A stretch of DNA of 23,916 nt from a virus, in the IMG/VR virus record IMGVR_UViG_3300007276_000306, positions 1 to 23,916 of that record; one strand, written 5' to 3'. A program made the position numbers and the translations under genes. Below are positions 7,523 to 14,631 of this stretch, in pieces. Position 1 is the first letter of the stretch; each line of letters opens with the position of its first letter. Below the pieces are notes generated by a model. It was not told the DNA's origin. It saw only the letters and a list, made by a program, of their open reading frames with translations, and ran no database searches.

Positions 7523-7966
7523 TTAACTGTTTAGGAATCCAGCCAGCACCTCGGCTGCGTCTTCCTTTGATGCTATCAGCACTGTGGAGCTGGGAGACAT
7601 GGACATCCCTTTTCCCTCAGCGATCAAGCGTGAAATTTCTTTACTGAGTTCAATGACCATCTTGGGATCAGCTGGCAGCTCGATAGTAATACCATCGACT
7701 TCCATCTCACCACCAAAGGCTGCCTCTTGTAGCTCAGCCATCTTAAGTATTCGTTCGGCAATATGCAGACCCTTCTCCTGCATTTCTTCAGCTAGGAGTT
7801 CGTGATAGCGTTGTCGAATCTCTGGGTGTTTCTGTACCACGGCGCGGAGGCTCATGGCATTATATTCGATTGAGTCGAGTCTGGAAGCCTTTCCCAGATC
7901 GCCACGGTATATGAGCATAGCTCGGGCGATTATCTCGAACTCGTCTGAGATTACTAAGTCAGACAT
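7523..7966 (-). CDS. terS: Probable terminase small subunit
   Basis: This 147-residue protein is largely helical. Residues 10-65 (ARAMLIYRGDLGKAS, then RAVVQKHPEIRQRYHELLAEE) fit a DNA-binding helical region followed by a long oligomerisation helix. A short beta piece follows (EVDGITIELPADP), then another helix and a mobile tail. Size and layout match small terminase subunits, which bind pac/cos DNA as a ring and hand it to the large subunit, but no diagnostic motif exists, so the call rests on shape and on lying upstream of terL. A strong AAGGAG site precedes the ATG. It is the first gene after the RNA polymerase, behind a 166-base noncoding leader. An unrelated DNA-binding regulator is the alternative. 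Confidence 0.5.
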   Translation of the reverse strand: MSDLVISDEFEIIARAMLIYRGDLGKASRLDSIEYNAMSLRAVVQKHPEIRQRYHELLAEEMQEKGLHIAERILKMAELQEAAFGGEMEVDGITIELPADPKMVIELSKEISRLIAEGKGMSMSPSSTVLIASKEDAAEVLAGFLNS

Positions 7967-8132
7967 AATTAGATACTCCTTAGAGTTTTGAATAACAAAG
8001 GGCGCTAGATAGAATACTATTTAGTTGCCCCTCCAAACCTCCCCGTAAATCCAGAGGCCGACCCACCTCCCCCTAAGTATGGCGGGGTGGTAGCGGTAGG
8101 TCGTTCCTCCTTTAGCACTGGGTCTAGGGCGA
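7967..8132 (-). other. Noncoding leader between RNA polymerase and small terminase
   Basis: This is one of the few real gaps in the window. The minus strand is strikingly G-rich in its middle (8041-8080 reads as runs of G) and can fold: CCACC-CC (8090-8084) pairs with GG-(A)-GGTGG (8070-8063). A perfect AAAGGAGGAA Shine-Dalgarno sequence lies at 8113-8104 with no ATG, GTG or TTG at a usable distance. An AT-rich stretch (ACTAAATAGTATTCTATCT) lies nearer the terminase gene and could hold a phage promoter; no known consensus is met. A late promoter or a leader RNA is plausible but unproven. Confidence 0.4.
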
Positions 8133-9980
8133 TTATTTGAAGAAAAGCCTCAGACCCCGCATAGACTCTGGGTTCCAGCTCCCGAAAGAGGGTGGATCTT
8201 GGAGGTCTACGTCATACTTATGAGACCAGTATGAGCGTAGGTCTGAGAGGTAGGTACCTGAGTAAAGCTCGATGAAGGTATCCACAATGATCCTATATAG
8301 CTCATCCCTGTAGTTAGCATGGGTGGCAAAAGAGTCATGAATGAATATCATCGGGTAGCCTAGCTCCTTCAAACGCCTAGCTACCATTCTCAGGTGGGTG
8401 GCATCAAGTCCGTGTACGATGTTAGGGGAGATGGCGAAGGCATGCTTCTGGGTATTGACCTTCTCACCTGAGAAATCCTTAACCTCCACAAATACTTCAT
8501 CACCATTGTCCAGCATGCACGTAACTTGCTTGCGCTCACCTTTCACCTTCCGTTGAGAACAGAGGAAGCCATCAGGAGTATACCATGTTATCTCCACATT
8601 GCCCTTACTAGCTATAGCCCGAGCACTAGCAGTGAGCCAGTCGACCACTTCCTTGAGTGGGCCGAGCGTTAGGTTCAGCTGCATGTACAAGTCAGCACCC
8701 ATTCGTGCTGTCCTCTTCATGGGGAGGCCATCTCCTACGATCTTGTAGGCTCTATCCTCCACGTCCCAGACGCTCTTAGCACCGTAGAGCCTATGCATCC
8801 ACGCTGTTGAGGTCATAACAGTTGCAGAGTAGCCCCAGGTCATGACGGGGATCTTAGCTGCTTTCCTCGTAGCATACACACGGTCTCCTACGTCCTCCAT
8901 AGAATACTTCCAGTCTTCAGCAACCTTCTCATAGATGTCGAGGTCAGCCTCTTCTTCGTGCATTCCGATGTGTCGCGTGAGGGCGTCTGAGCGGCTCAGA
9001 GCGGTCAAGTGCTGTAGCCCTGAGCATCGCCCGTCCAGAGGTGGGAAAGCTGGCAGCGAGCACTGGGGATCGTCCACGTACATTGATATCATCTTTGCAG
9101 TGGACATATAGCAGTAGGGCTTATCCGCACACATCCACTCACCCACGGTTCCAACAGGATCACGAGCGTGCTCGATCATCTTCTGGATCCCCCACGGCTG
9201 TTCTGAGTAGCCCTTGGCCATGTCCACCAGTGCATCAAAGCCACCGCCGGTAAGGGGTATGGCGAAGGTAGGGATGATCATTGCTTTCTCGTGGTCAGCG
9301 CCCTGTGGAGTCACACCACATGTAGTATCGACATACATTCTGCTGCGGCTGCATAGGAAGTACGGAAACATGAACCTTTGCCCAGCTAGGTGTTCTGCTG
9401 AATTCATAGACCTCTCGTACATGAATGCGTCTGAGCACTTATCAAACTCTGGCGGGAACTGCTTCACGAGATCGACCACGAACTGATTGATCTCGAAGGT
9501 TTCCTTGGCCATGTCTTGAGCTATGGCAGACACAATCTTGTTACGCTCCCCACTGATACCACCACGTACAGGTACGGACGGCATAGCATCTCCCTTACTG
9601 CGAGGGTAGGAGATGACAGTCTGGGGAGCACAGTCCAGCTCCAGAGCCAGTTTAGTGAACTTTCTGGTTGGCAGGACGACACGCTCGTCGTAACCTCGCT
9701 CGAACTTTATGTAGCCATCTGCTTCCATCTCCCCCAAAAATCGGAGAACTACGTTGAACGGGTCATCGGACTCGAGCATCTTCCTAGCTATCCGTGGCAC
9801 TACTGTGTGCAGAGGGAGGTCGAAGTGGAGCGGGAGAGAGTACAGACAGTGAGTGTAGGCACGTAGCCAGCGGTCTCCCTTCTGAATCTTCCAGCGGTAG
9901 TCGGTGATGTTCTCAGGTCGACTGAACCCTTTAGCCTTCTTCGGTGTTGGCAATACAATGCCGCCGTCGAGATGAATCAT
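8133..9980 (-). CDS. T7-like single-subunit RNA polymerase, compact form
   Basis: The 615-residue enzyme transcribes phage genes from phage promoters. Catalytic elements of the T7 family are all present: motif A with D316 (LDGRCSGLQHL), the O-helix with K376 and Y384 (KIPVMTWGYSA, matching T7 K631 and Y639), the APN-type segment at 517-525 (ISPNIVHGL), and motif C with H548-D549 (FIHDSFAT, matching T7 D812). The region between about 465 and 515 matches the promoter specificity loop. T7 RNA polymerase has 883 residues and its motif A Asp is at 537, so about 200 residues of the N-terminal promoter-binding/RNA-exit domain are missing or reduced. The start at 9980 has a textbook AAGGAGG site, so this is not a wrong start. 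It lies after the replication genes rather than early as in T7. Confidence 0.93.
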   Translation of the reverse strand: MIHLDGGIVLPTPKKAKGFSRPENITDYRWKIQKGDRWLRAYTHCLYSLPLHFDLPLHTVVPRIARKMLESDDPFNVVLRFLGEMEADGYIKFERGYDERVVLPTRKFTKLALELDCAPQTVISYPRSKGDAMPSVPVRGGISGERNKIVSAIAQDMAKETFEINQFVVDLVKQFPPEFDKCSDAFMYERSMNSAEHLAGQRFMFPYFLCSRSRMYVDTTCGVTPQGADHEKAMIIPTFAIPLTGGGFDALVDMAKGYSEQPWGIQKMIEHARDPVGTVGEWMCADKPYCYMSTAKMISMYVDDPQCSLPAFPPLDGRCSGLQHLTALSRSDALTRHIGMHEEEADLDIYEKVAEDWKYSMEDVGDRVYATRKAAKIPVMTWGYSATVMTSTAWMHRLYGAKSVWDVEDRAYKIVGDGLPMKRTARMGADLYMQLNLTLGPLKEVVDWLTASARAIASKGNVEITWYTPDGFLCSQRKVKGERKQVTCMLDNGDEVFVEVKDFSGEKVNTQKHAFAISPNIVHGLDATHLRMVARRLKELGYPMIFIHDSFATHANYRDELYRIIVDTFIELYSGTYLSDLRSYWSHKYDVDLQDPPSFGSWNPESMRGLRLFFK

Positions 9981-9992
9981 ATTGCCTCCTTG

Positions 9993-10235
9993 TTATATAT
10001 CTAGTTCTTCCAGCTTATCAACCATTGACTCGACGCACATGTCGATCTTGCGCTCGAGTATAAAGTCTGCGAGTTCAAATGGGCTTACGATAACAGCACA
10101 TCCGATACGCTGACCAAGTTCTGTTTGGCAGAACATGGAAAACTCTATCCCGTTTGTTGAAGCTCGTATATGGATATCAGGTAGGAACCCACCAGCTTCG
10201 AGCATGCGCTCCTGGATGTCAGTTGTAGATATCAT
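9993..10235 (-). CDS. Hypothetical protein, 80 aa
   Basis: The protein begins MISTTDIQERMLEAGGF and looks like a small alpha/beta fold: a helix, two strands (DIHIRAST and GIEFSMFCQT), then VIVSPFELADFILERK and a C-terminal helix rich in Met, Asp and Glu. No family is recognised. It starts in an ATGA overlap with the ligase stop and ends 12 bases before the RNA polymerase, so it is co-translated with ligase and may be expressed along with the polymerase. A small regulator of one of these neighbours is possible but there is no direct evidence. Confidence 0.75.
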   Translation of the reverse strand: MISTTDIQERMLEAGGFLPDIHIRASTNGIEFSMFCQTELGQRIGCAVIVSPFELADFILERKIDMCVESMVDKLEELDI

Positions 10236-11179
10236 ACGTCACTCACCTCTTTGTCAAACCGCATCTCACCAACCTTAGGCAGGCGCAAGACACCCTTGCT
10301 AGACTCCTCCAGTGCGTACACTTGGAAGACATAGCCCAGTGGGTAGTATGGGCTGACTGGATCTTTGAGCTGAATGCTGTTGAACATCTGCTCAGCCATA
10401 TCGTGAGTCCAGCCTTTGCCGAGCATGGCTTTGATCTCGCGGCCACCCTTCCAGCTGAAGAGCAGGTTAGCTATCTTGCCAGTGTACTTGCCAGTGCCTT
10501 CCTCGTAACCAATGCACTTCAGGTCATAGTCACAACCACGGACCTTCTTCATCACGCGCCAGCCTTTGTGACCAGCTTCCCAGCCAGCATCAGCAGAGCG
10601 TATGACGATACCTTCACCGCCAGCATCCACTACCCATCCCAGAAGCCGGTCCAGTTCTGCTTCGTTGGAGATAGCATAGCCAAGAACATGAGCTGTAGGA
10701 AGGCGGCTGTTAAGGTCTTGCCAGCGCTGACGGAATCCTCGCTCGGACTTACCGGCGATGAACTCTTCTAAGGTAACGAAGTCAAAGAAAGCTATCCGTC
10801 CATTCTCAGCCAGCATGTCGGCACGCTCATCATCCAGAGCCTCGACACGGTTGGGGTTGATCATGCCAGATAATACTTCCAGACTAACGGGATCGCAGCA
10901 GGTCTCACCCATGTAAACTCCTGGGCGTAGGTCGTACTTGACCAAGATATTATTCATGTTGGTCAGGGCTTTGCCTGTACGTGAGAATGCCCACATAGCA
11001 CTGCTCTCTGCTACCACGAGCAAGGTGCACACTCCGTCTTCCTTCTTCTGCACTGCAAAAGGAGCAGTCTTCTTACTGTCAGGTACTTCATCAAAGTGCT
11101 TCACGAGCTGAGTTACCTTATTGCTCAACTTGCGGTGCTCGGCTTTAAGTCCGAGGAATTCAAATATATTGATACTCAT
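10232..11179 (-). CDS. ATP-dependent DNA ligase
   Basis: The enzyme seals nicks in phage DNA with ATP during replication and recombination. Nucleotidyltransferase motifs occur in order: motif I K46-E-D-G (AMP-accepting Lys), motif Ia SRTG at 66-69, the conserved Glu in VYMGET (E92), motif III IAFFDFV at 129-135, motif IV GGEGIVIR at 187-194, and motif V with K211-K212. An OB-fold domain follows (CIGYEEGTGKYTGKIANLLF). At 315 residues it is the small T7-type ligase (T7 gp1.3 has 359) and has no extra DNA-binding domain. GGAG precedes the ATG at 11179, and a hairpin with a U-rich tail sits just upstream. Its stop overlaps the 80-residue gene. Confidence 0.93.
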   Translation of the reverse strand: MSINIFEFLGLKAEHRKLSNKVTQLVKHFDEVPDSKKTAPFAVQKKEDGVCTLLVVAESSAMWAFSRTGKALTNMNNILVKYDLRPGVYMGETCCDPVSLEVLSGMINPNRVEALDDERADMLAENGRIAFFDFVTLEEFIAGKSERGFRQRWQDLNSRLPTAHVLGYAISNEAELDRLLGWVVDAGGEGIVIRSADAGWEAGHKGWRVMKKVRGCDYDLKCIGYEEGTGKYTGKIANLLFSWKGGREIKAMLGKGWTHDMAEQMFNSIQLKDPVSPYYPLGYVFQVYALEESSKGVLRLPKVGEMRFDKEVSDV

Positions 11180-11189
11180 TATGTCTCTC

Positions 11190-11228
11190 CAAATAAAGGA
11201 GGTGCCGCAGATTCTTCTACGACACCTC
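11190..11228 (-). terminator. Hairpin upstream of DNA ligase
   Basis: The minus strand gives GAGGTGTCG (11228-11220) pairing with CGGCACCTC (11207-11199), nine pairs including one G·U that exists only in the minus transcript; AGA/TCT in the loop can extend it. CTTTATTT follows. It starts just after the stop at 11233. It probably reduces read-through into ligase or is an RNase cleavage site. Confidence 0.6.
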
Positions 11229-11232
11229 AGTC

Positions 11233-11415
11233 TTAATGCAGGCGGTTTTCGTGCCTGTGATTCGTAACCACCGCAGCAATTATCTCAGCTGCACTGGCGA
11301 ACACACGGCCCATGCCTTCTAATACATCTATCCTGTCACCAACACCCTCGGACTTCATATCCTCTAGGCATTGGTGAACAAGATCAAGTGCATCATCTTC
11401 CTCAGTCCTACCCAT
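11233..11415 (-). CDS. Hypothetical protein, 60 aa
   Basis: The ATG at 11415 gives a 60-residue protein (MGRTEEDDALDLVHQCLEDM) that is helical, acidic at the start and basic with several His at the end (TNHRHENRLH). A TTG at 11439 would add eight residues but has no ribosome site. The first 8 bases overlap the end of the 57-residue gene, so coupling is likely. No family is recognised. It is the last gene before hairpin 11199-11228. Confidence 0.6.
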   Translation of the reverse strand: MGRTEEDDALDLVHQCLEDMKSEGVGDRIDVLEGMGRVFASAAEIIAAVVTNHRHENRLH

Positions 11416-11581
11416 CGGTGAGGGCTGTTGCCGCAGCAATCAGGTCAGCTACCGTGTTCTCAGGTGTCATGCCCAGCTTCTCGCCAACCTCTACAACCAC
11501 TTGCACGAGCATGTTGCGCTCGTCAGTCAAGTCGAGAACTCTGGCTTTGAGGGTATTAACCTCTTCTTGTAAATCAGTCAT
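11408..11581 (-). CDS. Hypothetical protein, 57 aa
   Basis: A 57-residue frame runs from ATG at 11581 to TAG at 11408. An AGGAG site overlaps the TAG stop of the metallophosphoesterase gene and is well spaced from the ATG. The N-terminal half has a heptad-like pattern (LQEEVNTLKARVLDLTDERN) that suggests a short coiled coil, so it may oligomerise. The C-terminal half is Ala-rich and helical. No family is recognised. Confidence 0.65.
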   Translation of the reverse strand: MTDLQEEVNTLKARVLDLTDERNMLVQVVVEVGEKLGMTPENTVADLIAAATALTDG

Positions 11582-11589
11582 AAGTACTC

Positions 11590-12351
11590 CTAATACATTT
11601 GTAACAGACGCTCGAGGCTAACGAAATTACAATCCCAGTCATCGAATCCATATCTGTTAATGAAGTGTTTGAGGTGCACGAACCCACGTATCTCAGTGTT
11701 GTTAGCACCTCGGTAGCCTTCGTCATGCATGTAAAATGAACCAGCGCAAATACCAAAGTGTGGCATGCCTTGCAAGTTCTGTCTCCGTGCGTACTGGAAC
11801 TGTTGCTGGTGTCCGTGCACAAACGAGTGCGGGAACTTGTTCAGCTTGTTCTCCATACTGCCGCCTACAGGTCGCCCAGACATTGGGTTCTCCATGTAGT
11901 GGTTGAAACAGATACCGTCCAGCCACAGTGGGTCACACATCTGGTTAACAGTCCAACCTTGATCCTCGACAAAGCGATCCAGATCGAAGCAGCCTTCCAG
12001 CACTGGGTGAGAGTCGATGAAGCGGTTCAGCCTGTTCTCATGGTTGCCCATAAGGAAATGCTTGTCAGGCTTGTACTGCTTCTTCTTACCACTGGCATTC
12101 TTCTGGTCAGTCTTCTTCATAATCATTCGGAAGGCTTCAAAGCCACCCTCCAGATCATCGTACAAGCGCCGACCTTCAGACTCCTTGGCACTGGCATAGC
12201 TGCTCAGGCTTGGGAAGTCCCAGTGGTCGCCAATGTGCACGATCTTCTGCGGCTTGTGCTCCCAGATGTACTCGGACGCAGCACTGAAGTGAGCCAGTGG
12301 TGAGTCTTTGTCAACCTGTGTGTCAGCCAGAACAATAATATCTTTGTTCAT
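11590..12351 (-). CDS. Calcineurin-like metallophosphoesterase, variant metal site
   Basis: This 253-residue protein has the frame of the calcineurin-like phosphoesterase family: GDHWD at 41-45, GNHEN at 102-106, a His at 151 and GHQQQ at 180-184. Two usual ligands differ: the first motif is D10-T-Q12 where the family has DxH, and the last is GHQQ where the family has GHxH. The bimetal centre may therefore be altered, hold one metal, or have a changed substrate. Phage members of this family act on phosphodiesters or on DNA repair intermediates, but the substrate here is unknown. The start is an ATGA overlap with the endonuclease VII-like gene, and that gene's final codons contain its AGGAGG ribosome site. 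Its neighbours are all DNA-processing enzymes. Confidence 0.85.
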   Translation of the reverse strand: MNKDIIVLADTQVDKDSPLAHFSAASEYIWEHKPQKIVHIGDHWDFPSLSSYASAKESEGRRLYDDLEGGFEAFRMIMKKTDQKNASGKKKQYKPDKHFLMGNHENRLNRFIDSHPVLEGCFDLDRFVEDQGWTVNQMCDPLWLDGICFNHYMENPMSGRPVGGSMENKLNKFPHSFVHGHQQQFQYARRQNLQGMPHFGICAGSFYMHDEGYRGANNTEIRGFVHLKHFINRYGFDDWDCNFVSLERLLQMY

Positions 12352-12713
12352 TTAGCCCTCCTTTTAACGGGTTTCTGTTTGCCAGTCTTCACATCGAAGC
12401 TGGGGTGTATTAGTCCGGACGGATTCTCTCTGTGGTGATCGAGATAGTCGGCTAACTTTCGGAGCCAGTTGGCTGGGTGAGTGTACGCCATGTTGCTCTT
12501 CGGAGTACGGAACTTCAGTGCAGCCTTAACCTTACCTTCCCCAACGTTGCAGGACTGGCAGAGTGTAGCACGTACATGTCCAGTGTCATGGCAATGGTCT
12601 AGGGCAGGCGTACCAATGGTCAACCTACTATTGCAGATAGGGCAGATATGTTTCTGCTTAGCTGATAGTGCTACCCTCGTAGGGCGTATTGAGTCGTTAG
12701 TCAATTGTCGCAC
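12348..12713 (-). CDS. Endonuclease VII-like Holliday-junction resolvase
   Basis: The 121-residue protein carries the His-Me finger endonuclease VII signature: a CPIC pair at C24/C27, the catalytic LDHCHDTGHVRATLC block with D39, H40 and H42, then the second zinc pair C52/C55 followed by NVGEGK. It probably resolves branched DNA during replication and packaging, filling the job of T7 gp3, which belongs to a different family. The start is GTG at 12713: an AGGAG site lies about six bases upstream, inside the end of the exonuclease gene, so the genes overlap by 17 bases. It ends in an ATGA overlap with the metallophosphoesterase. The C-terminus is basic (KPVKRRAK), fitting DNA binding. Confidence 0.9.
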   Translation of the reverse strand: MRQLTNDSIRPTRVALSAKQKHICPICNSRLTIGTPALDHCHDTGHVRATLCQSCNVGEGKVKAALKFRTPKSNMAYTHPANWLRKLADYLDHHRENPSGLIHPSFDVKTGKQKPVKRRAK

Positions 12714-13587
12714 AAATCTCTCCTGTTAGGCAGTTCATATACTCGTCCCTTGCATCCAGAGTCCAGCGCTTGATCCAATCACCTTGCTTGTAGCGAACCA
12801 TGAACAGCAGGTTTGCTTGCTCTTCCATGCGCTCTCGCCACTCGTCACCGAACTCTAACTCGTAGAAGTCCTCGACAACTGCTTGTGCTGCATCAAGCTC
12901 AAGACCAATCAATGCTTTGCATGCTTGCTTGTGACCTACACCCTTGCGGCGAATGTATTCTTGGCCAGCCTTAGCACCAGTCTTCCAGACAGCAGTAGCC
13001 CTGTGCCCACAACCAACTATGTAGTCAGCTCCGTCACCAACGAGTAGCTGGTAAAGGAAACCAATGGCTCCAGTGAAGTACACCTTCTTGCCTCGGTCTT
13101 CGAGCACACCATAAGGAGTAATCTCTATGACCTTCTGGCTATTGTGATCCAGGTGCTTGCCAGGAACTTGACGTAAGTCTTTGTCCTCACTCCAGATAAT
13201 TGTATCATTAGTCTGGTGCATGGCTAGCAAATCATCAGCTTCCATACCCATCTCAAAATGAGTGTTGAGGTTATCGACAGCCCAGCGTTTAGCCCAAGCT
13301 AGGTTCACTGGTCTCTCGACACCTATACGGTTGGCTTTGTAGTCATCAACGATGAAGTCTCTGAAGTTAACCTTGGGAGTCACGAACATAATATAGCTCG
13401 TAGCTCCCGCAGCTTCACAATAGTCACTCACCTTCTTCTTGATGTGCTTAGTGATAAGACGCTTCTGGGTATCTGAATCATCAGCGTTGAAGATACAACA
13501 CCCAGAGTACACGATCAAGTCTCCGTCGATGAGCAACGTCAGCTCTTCCTCCACCCAGTCCTCTAATCCTAAATCAGATAGTGACAT
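12697..13587 (-). CDS. FEN-family 5'-3' exonuclease (T7 gp6-like)
   Basis: The 296-residue protein is a structure-specific 5' nuclease that removes RNA primers and degrades host DNA in T7-type phages. Acidic metal-binding clusters are in the expected order: D21 and D23 (LLIDGDLIVY), the basic DDYKANR patch at 81-87, E116-A-D-D119, D135/D137 (SEDKDL) and D185/D188 (LVGDGADY). The helical-hairpin-like segment after 190 (GVGHKQACKALIG) fits the DNA-binding H3TH of this family. Its length is close to T7 gp6 (300). An AAGGAG site precedes the ATG. It lies between the SSB and resolvase genes, as expected for a replication cluster. Confidence 0.9.
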   Translation of the reverse strand: MSLSDLGLEDWVEEELTLLIDGDLIVYSGCCIFNADDSDTQKRLITKHIKKKVSDYCEAAGATSYIMFVTPKVNFRDFIVDDYKANRIGVERPVNLAWAKRWAVDNLNTHFEMGMEADDLLAMHQTNDTIIWSEDKDLRQVPGKHLDHNSQKVIEITPYGVLEDRGKKVYFTGAIGFLYQLLVGDGADYIVGCGHRATAVWKTGAKAGQEYIRRKGVGHKQACKALIGLELDAAQAVVEDFYELEFGDEWRERMEEQANLLFMVRYKQGDWIKRWTLDARDEYMNCLTGEICATID

Positions 13588-13598
13588 GGTGGTGCTCC

Positions 13599-14285
13599 TT
13601 AGAATGCAATGTCTTGATCCATCTCGACAACGGCTGCTTCTTCAACAGCTTGCTCGCCTTCCAGAACAACGTCAGTGTCATCCAGATCTTCCAGCCCAAG
13701 GCTATCCAGATCTTCCTCAATTTCGCCGCCAGTGTAAGGCACGAGGTCGGTGATGCACAACAGGTGCGGGTACAAATACAAGCCGTTCTTACCATCGACT
13801 GGACGGAACTGGAAGTGGCCTTTGGTGCCATTGCCAATCGCTGTGTCTTGATCGACAGTCAGCCCAGCGTGATCCTGAACCTTGCCCTTGATACCAATTT
13901 GCTTAATAGGGAATGACTCGCGGCGTACACCGTTCGCGTCAGGCTTACCGACCAATACAGTCTGGCTAAACTTAACCAGAACCATCTCGTCTTCGAGGTC
14001 ATCAGCTGAGAGGTAGTCATACTTCTCGAGGATGTCATCCTTCTCCCACTCCTTCGCGTTCGCCAAGTTCTTGGCACCGGTGAAGACTTTCTTCAGCTCC
14101 TTCTTGAAGCGTGACTCTGAGATGAGAATCTTAATCTCATACGAGTGGAACTCCATCGGGCTGTCCGACTGGGGAGGCTTCTTGTCCGTGTTCAGCTGCT
14201 CAATTGCGCGAGAGACTGAGCTAAACATAAAGATCACGTCTTTCATAGTGACCACGGTTGTTGCTAACTTTTCTGCTTCTGCCAT
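13599..14285 (-). CDS. Single-stranded DNA-binding protein (T7 gp2.5-like)
   Basis: The 228-residue protein probably coats ssDNA and recruits polymerase and primase. The central part (residues 45-180) has an OB-fold-like strand pattern (EIKILISES, VLVKFSQTVLVG, IGIKGKVQD). The C-terminal 45 residues are strongly acidic and end in DQDIAF, the acidic tail plus terminal Phe that is the hallmark of phage SSBs such as gp2.5 (T7 ends in EDEF). Sequence identity to gp2.5 is too low to see by eye, so the call rests on the tail, size and position between polymerase and exonuclease. AAGGAG precedes the ATG with good spacing. Confidence 0.75.
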   Translation of the reverse strand: MAEAEKLATTVVTMKDVIFMFSSVSRAIEQLNTDKKPPQSDSPMEFHSYEIKILISESRFKKELKKVFTGAKNLANAKEWEKDDILEKYDYLSADDLEDEMVLVKFSQTVLVGKPDANGVRRESFPIKQIGIKGKVQDHAGLTVDQDTAIGNGTKGHFQFRPVDGKNGLYLYPHLLCITDLVPYTGGEIEEDLDSLGLEDLDDTDVVLEGEQAVEEAAVVEMDQDIAF

Positions 14286-14310
14286 GTTATGGCTCCTTAG
14301 TAGTTTTAGA

Positions 14311-14631
14311 TTATAGATCTGCTGGAGTATACGTATAACCAGCTCTCTTTTCTAGGATGGTTTGAAGATTTGCCATTGCTCTCCAAGCCACTTTCACATC
14401 ATGGTCAAACCCATCGTCGTCTACTGTTCCGCACTCGGATAGATGACGGGTCAACGCATCAAGGTGATCGTTCGACTTTCCCTTGCTCCAATGCAATGGC
14501 AAGCCAGGATTGTGTTTCTCGTTGGCATAGAGTGATAGCCTAGCTACCTCTGCCATAGCCATTGGGAAATATTTTATGAATCCGCTATAGATCGGTATCT
14601 GCTTGCGGAGGTCTGAATCTTGCTCTAACAT
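14311..14631 (-). CDS. dATP/dGTP diphosphohydrolase-like protein (DUF5664-type)
   Basis: From ATG at 14631 the protein has 106 residues. The pattern KYFPMAMAEVARLSLYANEKH, then a Trp-containing segment, HLDALTRHLSECG, and a Asp/His run DDDGFDHDVKVAWRAMANL matches the all-helical phage family annotated as dATP/dGTP diphosphohydrolase N-terminal domain (DUF5664). Family members are related to nucleotide pyrophosphohydrolases that adjust dNTP pools. A longer start at 14721 is open but would lie deep inside the upstream membrane-protein gene; the chosen ATG has AAAGAGG before it and still overlaps that gene by 47 bases. Only the one domain is present. Activity is inferred from the family pattern. 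It sits directly downstream of the polymerase block. Confidence 0.65.
   Translation of the reverse strand: MLEQDSDLRKQIPIYSGFIKYFPMAMAEVARLSLYANEKHNPGLPLHWSKGKSNDHLDALTRHLSECGTVDDDGFDHDVKVAWRAMANLQTILEKRAGYTYTPADL

Noticed and set aside
7523-7966. Diversity-generating retroelement or other tropism-switching system linked to tail genes
   Set aside because: No reverse transcriptase and no template/variable repeat pair were seen anywhere in the window.
10322-10771. 149-residue plus-strand open frame
   Set aside because: It is opposite DNA ligase, whose six motifs are intact on the minus strand.
11758-12303. 181-residue plus-strand open frame
   Set aside because: It lies opposite the metallophosphoesterase, whose motifs are clear; the plus-strand product is Leu/Val/His-rich with no recognisable domain or ribosome site.
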